Below the pieces are notes generated by a model. The model had not been told where the DNA came from and ran no database searches. It worked only from the letters and a program-made list of their open reading frames with translations. The position numbers and the translations under genes are program-made. 64,000 nt of DNA from Pagrus major (taxonomy: Eukaryota; Chordata; Actinopteri; Spariformes; Sparidae). Below are positions 34,380 through 48,600 of this stretch, in pieces. The first letter of the stretch is position 1; each line of letters begins with the position of its first letter. Where the stretch lies: the NCBI RefSeq assembly GCF_040436345.1, contig NC_133218.1, positions 25,842,710-25,906,709 on the forward strand, in the 5' to 3' direction.

Positions 34380-35440
34380 CTCAGTTTGGGGGTAATTTGA
34401 GGTATTTCTGCATCTACATTTCCATGCGAAGATGGGGCTGAAAGTTGGACTCAAACCAAGTATTCCAATCTCAACAGCGAGTTTCACCAGCTGATTTCTG
34501 CCATGCCTGAGTTTCCAGCGGAGACAGGAGGGACGTATGGGGTGGATCCAGTTTCTCATTGAATATTCCTGTGGCGAATCGAGCCCTGCTGCACTGAGTG
34601 ATCGCTGTTCCCTGCCGTATCAATAATACAGGAGGAAGTTATTGTCCCTGTGCAGGCCACAGTATCATACAGCTAAGGCAGGTGGATGGAGGGGGTGGTC
34701 CTTTCACTCAGTCCTCTAGGGTTTCAGGGCCTGCAGACAGTGGTCTGACTCTGGGGAGCCGGCTGCCGTGCCCTTGCACAGGGCTCAATTGTGAGTACGC
34801 CTGACCGAGGGGATAAATGTGTCTAAACAGTGACAGCCTGCACAGTCCCGCCGGCCTGGCCTCGTCGGTAAGACTACACCCCCAACAAACCCAGAGTCAC
34901 GAGATGAGTCCCAGCTGAGAGACGACTCAATGGGGAATCAGTCAGTGGGAGACATCAGACAGTTAGAGAATGGGATAGATATCCTGGGTGTGATTAACAT
35001 GATCCAGATTTTCACCTTGTTTGAGCACCTAGTTGAGTGCTGTGTCCTTCCTGTGGCCTCTTGATGATCCAAAATACTGAACTAGGAACACACCATATAG
35101 CACATCCAAAAAGGATCGAGTACATACGAGTCTAACCATACTGCTCTCTCTCTTTTTTTTCTGTGCATTGTCATAGAAAAAAGCCCACAAACACAATGCA
35201 GCATCGCAGGATAGACTGAAATATGAAGCCAAGCATCAACTCTTAAGCCCCAGAGACAATAACACAGCTAAAAGCAAAGAGAGGGATAGAGGACACAGGT
35301 GGGAGGGGTGCAGGAGGAGAGAGTGAAAGGTAGAGAAAGTCGGAGTGATGGTGAAACAGAGAGTGGCACTCAGAAAGAGGTCAGCTCCGAGTGTGTTGAC
35401 ACGGCCAAGTTAGAGATGCTGGCAAAAACTTGAAGGGATA
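34380..35440 (+). promoter_or_regulatory. GC-rich block upstream of the stereocilin-like gene
   Basis: Compared with the surrounding AT-rich spacer this block is markedly GC-rich, especially 34560-34960 (gccctgctgcactgagtgatcgctgttccctgccg; ggggagccggctgccgtgcccttgcacagggctc). It has no long coding frame. A donor-like cctcgtcg|gtaaga is at 34861-34874, so a noncoding first exon or a conserved enhancer for the downstream gene is possible. A purine-rich GA stretch follows (35275-35380). Function is inferred from base composition only. Confidence 0.35.
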
Positions 35441-35908
35441 CTTGAATAAATGGATTGTAACTGCTGGTGAGTTCTGAATTTTTGGTCCTTAAATTCTCAT
35501 TACTGTTGGTAAACAAAAAATGCTTTAAACAGGATGTATCCTTTTTTATATTTGTAAAATTAATCTCTTTAAGAATCAGAAGTTTGTGTTTAACTGTGTA
35601 TTTGAATATCTTTTCTCACAGTCATAACCTGTCTTTGGTCACACTTTCCAGCATCACATGTGGACCCAGTTTTCTTACAGTTTTTATAAGTTAAGTACAT
35701 GATACTTGTTTCAGTGACCATGCAGTGAAAGTGGTAAGGTGATGTGGGAGCTAGTCATTAAGGTTTAATGCGCCCTCTCCGCCAAGATACTTTACTCCTT
35801 GAGTCCATCTCATCAATGAAAATTTAAAAAAAGCAGCATGTTTAAACACGAGGTGTTGTGAAATCAATAGGAAAAACAGGATGAGGACAAAGATGTGACT
35901 GGCATGAG

Positions 35909-38900
35909 ATGAAGATGGCAGAGAAAGGGCCAGGGATGGTCACTCTTCGATTCACAAGCATCATACTTTGTACTGTTTTACTGGGACAAGGATCCCCAGA
36001 GAACACAGGTGAGTGCACCCCCAAAACATGTTGCTAAATACAATATTTGTGTGTTTATTAAAAACATATTTAATACATGATGCTGCCTCTAATGGGACTC
36101 TTTCAGGAGGTGGTAAAGAGGACAGCAGAAATGCCATTCTTAAGGAGATCATTTCAAAATGGAGTACAGGAAGTGGTTGGAGTCCTCAGAAAGCTCCTCC
36201 AGAAACAAACGAGGACCAGCCTGTGCACCCTTGGGTGAGGAATATCATGGGGAGCCTAAAAACACTTTTTCCAAACAAGAACCTGCCTTCTTTAAACAAG
36301 CCAATTGACAGGCACCGTCTGTCTGGCTTCCTCTACAACATCTCTCTGTACCTCCAAGAGATGGGTGCTGAGCTGGAGGAGGCACCAGCCGAGCCAGATG
36401 AGGATCATCTGTGGGAGAAGGTGCTGCATTTCTTTCTCCAGTCTGAAGGGAGTGCTGCGCTGAACCAGTGGAACGGCCGGGTGCCACCGCGACCCAGCGT
36501 CAGAGTGCAGGACTGGTTTTTGTCCCTGAGGGGCAGCCCTCACTGGGACTGGCTCCTGGGGCTGCTGCAGAGTCTGCTCAGTCTATCAGAGCGTCAGCCC
36601 AACAGGCCCCTCTTGACTTACTTGTCTCAGAACTGGAGGACAGTGAGCGCTGTGCTGGAAGCTTCGCTTCAGGCTCTGATCAGTGGGACTTATGGCCAGG
36701 CCAGCGCAGGCCTGCAGGGCTTTATCTGTGCTCTAAAGGGTCGTAGTGACTGTGCCTTCAATGTTAGCTGGCTTCAGCAGCTGCTGCGTTTCCTAGAAAC
36801 CCGCAACTGGAAGCCTGTGGTCAGTTTACACCCAGCAGGGGAAGGTGCTGAACACAGTAAAGCCTCAAGTGCCTTTGGACGCTTTAAGCCCTTCAGCTTG
36901 CCTCCTGAGGCCTTAAGGCAGGATGGCTTTTTTGTAAATGCATCTATGGATGACATGATGGCGACAGAGGATGATCCAGACTTCATGCAAAGTTTACTCC
37001 TACAGGCGTTGTCACGCTCAGGCGGAGGAGAGCGAGGAGGCCACCTGGCACAGAAAAATCTAGCTCTGGTGCAGAGTTTAGATGGGCTGAGGAGGGGCCT
37101 CCTGCACAGGGTGGGTAGTTCTGTCTACGACAACCTGAGGAAAAAGGTGTCACGAGTAACCATGGCGCTGCTTGATGATGTCAGCACTCTGGTGGATGTG
37201 CCACAGCCCAACACTCAGGGCCGGTGCTCTGTTGGTGAGTATGTTGAGCAGTTAGCTTCACAGGATATTTGCACAATCAAAACAGCTATGAACTCTTTAA
37301 CTTTGGACAGAAAGCTGACTTGAAAAGTGTTTAAGTTACATGCAGTCATACACACAAGCTGACTATATAATCGGTATATATTTAAGAAAGAGCAGCTTCC
37401 AGCCATAGTTCACGTGGCAGATGCTGCTGTGTGTAGATGCACTCTCACATTTGGATGCTTAGCTTCAGAAGATGACTCTGAGATAAGCAATGATATTATA
37501 AGTTTTAATACCTTATTCATTAAACAACATGCCAGTTCAAACATATTTTATGTAAAGAAGTAAATCATGCATTATTTAGATTGCATTTAATGTTATTCAT
37601 CCAAGATAAACCCTTGTTAAGAGCCTCCTGAGCTTGGCCCTGGTTTCACCTGAAGGATCCAGGAGAGACAGTGACAGTGACTGCCACTGCTTTAAAATCT
37701 TTGTAATCATCCTGGTCGATGAAAGCATCTGTTGTTAGCCCGGCTAATCTCTTTATCCTCTCATTGATGTCAGTAACATTATATCTTGGGCATTGTTAGC
37801 TGAGCTGCACTGTTACATCAGGCACGTACTATAGGAGTCTCCACTTGCTTTTTCCACCACTCATACACTTTGATTTTCTGTTAATATTTGCTTTTTGTTT
37901 GTCTCTTTGAAGGCGACCTGAGACAACTGATCTTATGGTAAGATATTTTAGGAATATGACCACATGTTTGACAGTAAATTGTTCGCAAAAACAGAATTCT
38001 ACCACTGTTCTGTCCGTGTAGGGGGATAAGAAATAACGTGACGTGGAACACTCAGGCTTTGGGCGTGATGTCCCAGGGTCTCCCGAGCTCACTCCCATTC
38101 CTGTCCTGCCCCTCCACTGAAGGAGATGAAGTGAGATCAAAAACAGCCCCCTCTTCAAGATCAACCTCCAAACAAAACCGCCTTCATGAACTCTCCACCG
38201 CACCTGGTCGCTCGCAGTTCAACCAGCCACAAACAGGGAAAACTAGAGAGAGCATCGACCTGCAGAAAGAGATGGAGTTCTCCACCTCAATAGAAATCCT
38301 AGAAGCAGCGTGTAACGAGTCGATCCCGGGCTTGACAGGCGTCTCCAACTTCACTGTGTTCCTCTACTGCAAACTGTTTGAAGGGGAGAACGGCTCAGTT
38401 GATCCCGCAGTGGCCCAGATGGGGCTCGACCTGCACGCCACGTGCTCGGATGCGGCTTGGTACCTGTCTGCTGCTGAGGAGGACTTCCTTTGGGTTCATG
38501 TCTGCAGTGAGTTCTTCGCCCATGAATTCAACAACACGGTGTGTGCCAACTCATCTTTCTGGCTGCAGAGAGCACATCAGGTAATGAATTGCTTGCAGTG
38601 TTTTCCGGGAACTTTTTGCTAAATGTCTGTGGCATCTGTTGGTCCCTTTACTTCATTTTAACTTGTCCTTACTTTACTATTTGCAGGCTGCCTTGACAAA
38701 GGACTACCATTTTTTTAACCAGACAAGCATAGACGAGCTGTGTGTGCAGCTGTCGGTCGAGCCGATAGGAAGTCCAGAACTTGACGAGAACTGTCTGGCC
38801 CAGTTGGGCAGCAGGTCTCTCAGTGCCCAGACCTTCAGACATTGCTTTCTACCCAACAACTCCGTCCTGATCTCAGCTTTGTGTGGGAGAGAGTCCCCAG

Positions 38901-39589
38901 ACTCGCACCAGTCCTTGCCAGAGGGCAGCTGGGCCGCGGCTTACTGCTCCAAAATACCAAACCTCTCCCATGTTGACACCATTGAGGAGACTTGCCAGTA
39001 CAAGGACTGGGCTGTGCATCATTTCACCAACTCCACTCTTTTGGAGCTCTGTGGGCAGACACATGGATTGAGAGAGTACATCTGTCTAAATGCCACACTC
39101 TACCATCGACTCCTGAGATCAATGCCTCAGTTTGCTGATTTCTGTGCTGATCTGCAGGCAGAGCTGGAGGGCAGGAAGTGTCTGCTGCAGAGGTTTTTTG
39201 ACATGCTCCCAGCGCCGTATGAGTTTGACACCTCACAACTGTGTGTGGACCCGGCTCCGCTGCTGGTGGAAGTCGTACACAAGCTGAGTGTGTGTGAGGT
39301 GGAGGGAGGGGAGCGTGAAGGGTTTTTAGTGGCGCTGGGATATGTGTTGCGTGTCCTGGATTTCATGGTGGGCCTCTCTTCGGGATTGGACGAGGGGGAA
39401 AGAGAGGCGAGGCAAGGTTTGGGCCAGGCCATCCTCCTCTCCACTCTCCTCGACAACACCTCCTGGGCCGCACTGCAGCCAGAGGCCTCCATGAGCGTCC
39501 TTCACACTGTGGGAGTCTTCCTCCGCAGAGAGAGGAACGCCACCCTCAAAGAGGACCTGCTGAGTTGCTTCAGTGTAAGATGGCTGAGT

Positions 39590-39646
<57 letters not shown>

Positions 39647-42600
39647 TAGAGAGTGAATAACTTGTTTGTGCTGTTACACCAGCCTGTCTTGTGGGACCTC
39701 ATCCAGCGGGACGACAACTCATCTGCTCTCAGGGTTCTGCTGCAGGTACCGGCCTGTGCAGCTACATTCACATTTCAATCTTTCAGATCAGCTCACTGAA
39801 CTTTACACTGAGGGGAATCACTTTATCTCACCAGGAGTACCTCCAGATGCCAAGAGACAGCATTCGCACGCTTGTGATGTCTGCAGAAAAAGATGCTGTG
39901 AAGAGATTCCTCTCACATATGCATCAGAGTTGGGACCAGCTACATGTTGAAACCGACCAGGTTTGTTCTTAAAGGGACAGTTCACCCCCAAATCAAAAAT
40001 ACATATTTTAACTCTCACCTGTAGGGCTGCTTATCCATCTCAATTGTTTTGATGTGAGATGTGAGTTTTGGAGATATCAGCTGTGGAGATGTCTGAGACA
40101 CTCGTGACAGTGCGGGATGTACACATTATTGGCTGTGCATTACATTACAAGCTGTGTGCTGCTATTTTAGAATTAATTAATGCCTTTCCTGTCGTATAGT
40201 GTAAGACTATCAAGCAGTGACGTTAGCTAGGAAGTGGTTTAATGCTAACATTAGCTGCTGTCTAACAGAAGCTAATGGTTGTCCCTCGAGATCTTTACTA
40301 TCCTCTTATCAGTTGCTTATTAATGGGGAAGTGGTGAAATAATATCATTTTGTAAGATTACCTACATTTATATGACTTGCAACATACAAAACAGCGGCAT
40401 CATCCCAGCATTCAAGCTTCCCACACCGAACGTGACATCAAGTTAAAATGGCCGCTGCGTGAATATGGTCTATAAGTGACACTTTTTATGAAGCACATTT
40501 TGCAGGTATAAGATCTTTTTACAATGTACTGTGCCTCTATGCCTATAGTTCTGTTCACACTCTCCTGTGCTGTCTCTATTTTACTTGAATCTATGTCACG
40601 GCCCATGCATAGTTAAAGAGGGCCAGACTGAATACACATCAGTTTCTGTCCTGCTCTATTGTTTTCTCTGTCAGGCCTCTCAAAAAGAGCTGCAGGCCAT
40701 GGAAACAATGACCGCTGCTTTCATCCATAAGTTCCCCCGAGTGACCCCAGAACTGTTCGTCGACCTGTCTCAGTTCATTCCCTTCATGTCGGTCTCTGAC
40801 ATCATGAGCTTCCCAGCCTCCCTGATAGTCAACGACAGCGTGTGAGTTACTGACCTACGAAATGATCGTGTTAAGTTTAATATACAGTAACTTTTCCTGA
40901 CGGTAACAGCATCTGTGTTGCTCTCCAGGTTGACAGCAATTCGTGATCACAGCTCAGGCATGAAGTCCCTGCAGAAAAAGGCCTTTGTAAAACGACTCCT
41001 GCAGTCGAGTGTGCTGGGTGATGTCCCTACGTGGCCACCGTACTTTCTCAGTTCCATCCTCCCACTTCTACCTTACCTCCCAGTTAGTCATTTTCAGCAG
41101 CTGACATCACAGCAGGTAAGAGGCCGATCTGCTAATTTTGAAAGACATAACATAATTGCATTATCGCTTTCACAGATGTTAGTCATCACAGACATGATCA
41201 GGTGATTATTCAGGCCATGGATTGGGGATATTACATATGTACAGATGACAAATTAAGGGAAAAACCTAAATACATGAGTTGGGATACTTCCATGCGAGTC
41301 GTAAATACCACAGGAAGGTTTTATGGCCTTCACAGTCATCAGATCTCATTTCAGTTAAGGCCTTATAGGAGATTTAGGTGCTCCTCCACCACCACCACCG
41401 TGGCTGGAGGCATTATGTTTCGGAGTTGTCTGTCCATCTGTCCATCCCAGTCTTGTAAACCCGATATCTTAAGAAAGCCTTGAAGGAATTTCTTCAAATT
41501 GGGAAGAAAGCAACAACTTGAACTCAAGGATGAACTGATTCGAATTTGGTGGTCAAAGGTCAAAGGTCACTGTGACCTCACATAACATGTTCTGTGAACA
41601 TAACTCAAGAATCAATATGCTAATTATGACAAAATTTCACACAAATGTCTATGGTCCGGGTCCACATAGCATTTTTTTCTGAGTAAACTCCAACCACTGG
41701 TCTTAATTCTAATTTCCTTTAATTTGTCACTAATCTGTGATTTTTGTTTTTAGCTTGTTTCAACTTTTAATCTGTTGTCTTCATTAGCTCACTCCCCTGA
41801 TAGAGTTTCTAGGCAACGGCAGTCTGGATGGTGTCCGGGGGCGCCACGTGCTCCGGACCCTCTTCAACAAGAAGAAGAACCTGACCAGTGATAACATTCT
41901 GAGGTGGGACCGAGATACCTTCAGTTAATGTTCATGTTTGTCTGTCTTTATTAAGAGTTATCCAACATTGTTCACATACAGAGCTCCTGCGTTCACTGCT
42001 GCTTTGCGTTCGGTACTATGAACAAGTTTAATCAACTGAGAGCATACTTGACAAAGCTGTTCCTGTCCTGACGACATGACCTCTTAGGGAGTTTAGTTAT
42101 TGATATACAAGATTGTGACTGATTGGCATTGACAAGTTAGATCATAGTTTGTTTATGTATTGATTTGTGTGGTTTTATATAGGAAATAAAATTGTGTTTG
42201 CAGGTTAGGAGTCCTTACATGTTACCTGGATCCAGTGGACCTGGGTTCATTTCTTCAGGACTCAGCTGCGTCTTTAGCTCTCTGGCAGCAGCTGGCTCAG
42301 TGCATGTCCAAGGGCTTCATCAGTGACAGTGGCAGGGTAAGCACTACTTGTTCAGTAAATCTTCTTTAAACCACTGACATCCTCATCATTTTTTCTGTCT
42401 GTGTTTGTTTGAGCTCTGCCCGCAATGTTTGACTAACTGGGCCGATTTGTGTCTGATGGACAGTTGTCCTCTTGGTTGATACCAGCCGTTCAGAAGCTGA
42501 ATGTCAGCAGCATGGATCCTTCAGACCTGTCTGCCTTCACTGGTCTGTTACCTCAGTTAGGAGCGTCCTTCCTGCTGTCACTCCCCTCACAAAAACTCCT

Positions 42601-45600
42601 GGAAATCCTGTCACAACCAGGGTTACACAGATATTCTCCAGCCCAGGTCAGCAGGGAATTTATTTGTTACCTCTTGGGCGCAGTTGTTAAATGTTCTCCA
42701 GCATTTTGTAGAAAGTTATCTCGGCAAAACTTCATTTTCCAGGTCCTCAAATTTCATGGTAAGCAAGTGGTATTTACCAAGGAACATATTTGAAATTTCT
42801 TTGAAATTGTTGCCAATTTACCACAATAACTACCTGAAAATCAAAAAAAAAAAAAAAAAAGTGCATTGTTGTAATTTAGCTGCAACAACTTACAATAATT
42901 TACTGGTCTGCTGAGGAGAAGTTAGACAGAAACTAGCTGGAGGTTTTCTGAAAATGTATGAAATTAATTACCAGCTATTTATGAACTGCTTGTTGGAAAA
43001 TAGCAAAATATTATTAAATCATGTTGGGGTCATTTTAGATCAGTTTTCAGGTAATTATAATGGCAATTAGGGGGTAATTTAAAAAAAGTCAAATATGTTA
43101 CTTGGTAATTACCACCTACTTACCATGAAATTGTGAACCTGTTCAAATGAAGTGCTTTTTAATGAAAGTTTCCAAATTTGGTTGGAAAAAAGCCAAGGCA
43201 ATCATAAATGTTTTCAGTAAGAAGTAATCATGATGCATTTTTCACAACCTGCAATATGTACTGCAGGGTTTTTTGTCATAACTGTAGATCTACAATTTAT
43301 TAGCTACCAAATTTCTCAAGAAAAAAAGAGGCTGAACACTGATTAAACATGTGACCTTCACCCCAGATATCAAACTGTCTTAAAATGCCAACACTTGTGT
43401 ATTTTCGTACGCCCACTCGCAATTTTTTCTCCTCAGGCTTTTCAAATGCTCTCCAAGATATCAAAGGACACCACTGTAAGTAGACATTTTCAAAATATTT
43501 TTGCTGAGTTCCAGCCAGCTGCACTTTCACCACCGTGCTTCTCTCTCCCTGCCAGCTCACCATGGAAAAACTGTGCAGACTGAAGCCATTACACTCTGGT
43601 CTCTCCCCCGCTGTGCTCAGAGACCTCCAGTGGCCTGAGATCACTGAAGCTGCCCACTGCCAGTGCTGGAGAACGCTGCTAACTGAGCTGAAGCCCGGCC
43701 ATAGAGCCATGTTATACAATGCAATGCAGGAGGTGATGGTACTATCATCTAACTTTTCTTATCTGTTCATCCCTCCTCATACCCTGCTTTCACTCACCAT
43801 TTTGAGAAAATGGTTTTGGCAGCTGAAATGATTCGACACCATCCAGAAGCCTCAAACTTACTGGAAAATATCTCATTAAAACAAAAAACTGCAGCATAGC
43901 ATGCAGAGTAACATTTATCTCAGGTTTCCTGACAGTGTTCATTTGATCCACATGTTTGAACCTACCTTGTGTTTTCTAAAGGGCCCTATAAAGGAAAAGT
44001 TCACCCCAAAATCTTAAATACGAGTGCTACTTATCCATCTTGACTGTTTTAGTGTGAGTTGCAGAATTTTGGAGATAACAGCTGTCGAGATGTCTGCTGC
44101 CTTCTTTTGAATTATAATGGAGTTAGATGGCACTCAGCTTATCAAGCTGTAGGGGTCAGAAAGATAAGCTATATTTAAAAAACTCAACAGCAGTGTCTCT
44201 TTACAGAAGTCATGACCGGTTATTAAATATAATCCACAGACCTTGCTGTGAGCAGTTTCATATTAGGTACTATTTTATTTCTTTTCATCTACTTATGGAT
44301 GAGGAGGCTAAGTACATTATGCTAACTAAGCTACAGCTCAGCCATACTTGCCAACCCTCCCGATTTTCCCGGGAGAGACTCCTGTTTTACTTTGCCCTCT
44401 CCCATTTTCCTCCCAGGGTCACAATTCTCCCGCATCTCTGGCAATTTTTCACCCTTCTTTTCCCCGTTTAGTTATCATAACCAGTTTCTGGCCGATACAG
44501 TGTGTACTCTGCTGTACTGTTGCGCCTCGTCCTCCTCTGTGAGTAAGAGATGGACAGAGAAATGGAGAAGAGACAGATTGTTTAAACAAATTTTAGATGC
44601 CCTGGAGAGAAGAATTCCCGTTTCTTACATAAAGTTTTAAAGGAAAGAGGCTGTAAAATCTACGTCAGTTCCCATCAAGAGGCTGACTAACACGGGACAG
44701 TGGCGTGCTTGGACTCTGGAAAGGGAAAGGACAAAAAAGGAATGAATGAATGAAAAGTGATAAAATATGACTTTATGCCACAGATTTACGCAAGTTTACG
44801 CTAGAGGGAAAGTTGATCTGTATTTTGGGGGGGAATTAAAAGTAAAATTTTAATTATTTGACATAAAGTGCTGTTGCATTTATTTTGTTATTTTCATTCT
44901 TTTAATGTCACCAGAAAGCAGGAAACACAGTCCTTGAATCTCACATTTTTTGTAGGTTGGACCCCAAAACCCCAGTTTGGTTTCAAAATCCTCCCTATTT
45001 TTGAGAGCCCAAAGGTTAACAAGTATGAGCTCAGCCGAGGATGCCACTGACCCTGTTCACACGGCGGCCATTTTCCTCTGACGTTGTACTCAAGGTGGGG
45101 AGCTTGAATGCTGGATAATGTTATGCTGCTCTGTCATAGGTTGCAGGTTGTATAATCTGACATATTGTTATCATTTCATCATCTACCAGTTGATTAGCAA
45201 CTGAAAAGTTATCGGACAATGAAAATCTGTAGGGACATCAGGCCATATTTTGAGGTGAAACAGCATATTGGATAACCCATAAGCTAATGTTAGCATTCAA
45301 CCACTTCCTAGCTAGCATTACCGTTTGATTACATTCAACGTTTCACATCCAGGCAACAATTAATGTATCCAAAATATGTGTTGATATTTTAGAACTACTT
45401 TACGCCTATTTCCTATCCTATTTAAGCTAATGGGTCATTGAAAAATTGCCTGCTGTCCCTCCGGATTTTCACCACCCATTGTCTTTTCAGTTGCTGATCA
45501 ATTGGGAAGCTGTGAAATAATAATTATTTGTCAGATTCCCTGCGTTTAGGTTACACAGCTTGCAATTTGGAACACAGCAGTACAACATTAGAGCTTCCCA

Positions 45601-48600
45601 CCCTGAGCGTAATGTTTCCTGAGGGGAAAATTGCCGCTGTGTGACTATGGTCGAGGGATACGAGTACCATCTCCTTTCATTATAATGGAAGAGAAGGCAG
45701 ACATCTCTATGTAAGATATACAAAACACTGCAACTGAGACCAAAACAACAGCTCTTAACCAGCCCTGACCGGCCTTCTGCTCCTTAGCAACAGTTTAAAT
45801 TTAACATTAACTCAACGTCAAACACATGAACCCACGAGTTCATCACAAGTTTATCGGAGAACAAGATGTCTTTATACATATCCAAGCAACATTATGACCA
45901 TCATATGATATCTGGATCGACAGTTACAAAGCATATGCAGTACAGTAGAAATACAGACTGAGTAGATGATAAGGTTTAACAGTTCCCCTTCACAACTGAC
46001 AGTGTTGTTGTTGTTGTTTTATGTCGACAGGCTCTACACAGAGACTCTCAGAACAGCACTCAGCAGCTAAACTGTCTGCTACCATTTGTCCCTCTGAGGG
46101 AGCTGAAAGAAACCTTAAATGGAGAAGCAATCCTAAGAGACATCAGCCTGTACAGAAACGTACTCTGGTCGTCACAGCAGGTGCACATTTTACTTTGATC
46201 CACCTTTGTGTGCTGTTTGAAGCTGCATTGATATGACAACAATGGGTGGAGGTTCTCTGACTAAAGGAGAAAATGTTACCAGCTTCAGTTTTCAGTCCCA
46301 TTAATCCGTAACTCATTGGATATGCTTCAGGTGAGCCTTTCAGGATATTAATACTCCATAAGCATCAGCCGCCATCAAGCTAATTAGTTTGGATGTAGTA
46401 CAATGGTGTGGAGGAGTGTAGCTTAAATTAATAATGGCTACCTTAAAGGGATTTTGTCACAGCCAAGAGTGTATTTCATCTTCTGTTCTCGGCCTAACAA
46501 GACCTGAGTCATATCAATAAAGATTGCCCTATTCAGTTAGTGGCTGCACTAAAATATATTGTGACAGTGAATATTAAACCTAAAATATTATATTTAAATA
46601 ACCCTGAAGTTAAATGTTTCACTACCCCACGTTATGTGTGTGATTAAACATTTATAACAGTCCTTTTATTGTCAGATTGTAATTACTGGTAATTAAACTA
46701 TAAATCCACCTGTCTGTACACTCAAAAAAATGATTTGGCTGAAACAGTGACTCATAACATTTACATTTTCAACCAAATTTTATTACATAAGGGTCATTCC
46801 ATGCCAACTCACCCAAAATCCAGAGCTTTTCCCAGTTCATGTCATGGACTTCCTCGAAAAAATGTATGTTGAAACTCCTACATCCTATAGCTGTACTCAA
46901 AATTATTTTTAAGTTAAGAATTTTAAGTTTGGCCCTCTGAGCTAACTCTCAGCATTTTTGTGTACGTGTTTTCGAATCCTCTGCAATCACACATTTTTTA
47001 TTGGACTGGGTTGAAACATCCAAGAGACCCTGAGGAAACTTGGCAGCATGTATTCATTTAAATAGTTGCTGCTGAATGGTTACAGATACCAAATTAATTA
47101 ACATTTTTTACCAGAACTAAACATTCTGTCATTTTCCAAAATTCATGTCTGCACTAGTTTTTACTTTCTCGCAACCAAAATTTGGTTCTGTGTAGTATTA
47201 ATGCACTTCTATCACATCTAAGAGTTCAGTTATAGGATTTTACAAGGTCCCATGAAGTTTCAACATTAATCCTTTCAAGGAAATAAACTGGGAGGCCCTA
47301 GGTACGTTGGTATAGAAGGCCCTAGAAGTTTAGTAAAAAGTGTCAGATTAAATACAGTTTTTTTCTATCATGTTGAGACAATGTGAAGGAGTTAAATAAC
47401 TTTGTTTGATTAAATTAAATGAATGCAGACTTAATGCAGACTTGCATGCATAATACTGATCCATTGGTCTTTCATCATAACCGTAATTTAATTTAGCTCC
47501 TTTGATTTAAATGTTATCTGTTCAAAGGTAAAATGTTGATTCTGACACCCCATTTTTTCACGTGGACAGGCTCAGCTTTTGTTCAAAAAGATCCAGGAAT
47601 TTAAAAACATCACCAACAAGATGGCGAGGTAAGTTGGATGGATTATAGCAGAACATTCAGATCTCCAAGTCCAATCATTACCTCATTTAGCCTCCAAACT
47701 GAATTAAACATTCAAAACAAACAGATCCAGTCATTGTCAGGTCAGATAGTCACTCAATAAACAATTTAAATAATGGCCACTCTGTTTCTTGGAGGGATCT
47801 GGGTCATATTGCAGGTGGAATGAGCTGTGACTTTCTGAGGCTTTGGAGCAACGATACTGATTTTGCGGAGCTGCTTCAGTTTGTTAGTGAGCTGCCTGGA
47901 GGCGTGAGACCTGCTCTGGTGAGCAACACACAGCACACCTCAATGTCTTTATCACAGCCTCTGATACAAAAGTCATTAGTTTGTTGATGAAAACAAATTA
48001 AAAGTCACATTTGAGTCTAACAAGTTCAGATGTGTTTTGGCTGTGTTACCAGCGAAAATGTATCGTGGACGAACTGAGGAAACAACCTGAACCCGACCTC
48101 AGTGCTTTGAGCTCTGGCTTTGCTGCAACATTACCGTAAATATCTCCTAATTAAACATTTGTGTTGCTCTTTACAAAAATATTTCACAGTTTATCTGAAG
48201 ATGATTTACACCTCGTCTTCTTTTCCAGTGTGACGATGATAGAGAACCTCTCGAATGTTTCCTTCAGAGCCGTGCTGGAACACATTCAGGCACACTTTGC
48301 TGATTTCCTCAGGCTGCCACATTACAAGCAGACGAATTTAGCAGAGAAAGCCGTTACTGAGCTGGTAAAACACCAGCATGAGCTATACAAATACTGCATT
48401 TGCTGCGTATCCTTACATGATGTGCATGAGAAGACACATTGTTATATGTAATTTGCATGTCATTTATAAACATCATTAACTAATTAAACAGAAATCTGAA
48501 ATTAATGTCTTGGTATTTAATATGATAAAATGGCACCATGAGCATAAACTGGAACTCAGAGATGCTGTTTGTGGTTGAATGAAATCAGTGATGATTGGCT

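Noticed and set aside
36013-37323. A single 436-codon open frame starting at ATG 36013 as the start of the stereocilin-like protein
   Set aside because: The first 30 or so codons are intron read-through. A good acceptor (actctttcag) at 36106 and an upstream exon with a signal peptide ending at gaacacag|gtgagt (36008) join in frame, and the 3' end also runs past the gtgagt donor at 37234.
39326-39771. Minus-strand frames rich in Cys-Val repeats
   Set aside because: They are translations of the (AC)n microsatellite and the antisense of exon 5; no gene features.
44127-44640. Overlapping open frames of 114, 64 and 82 codons in intron 14
   Set aside because: They lie inside the palindromic repeat and the hAT-like insertion; no transposase or host-protein motif.
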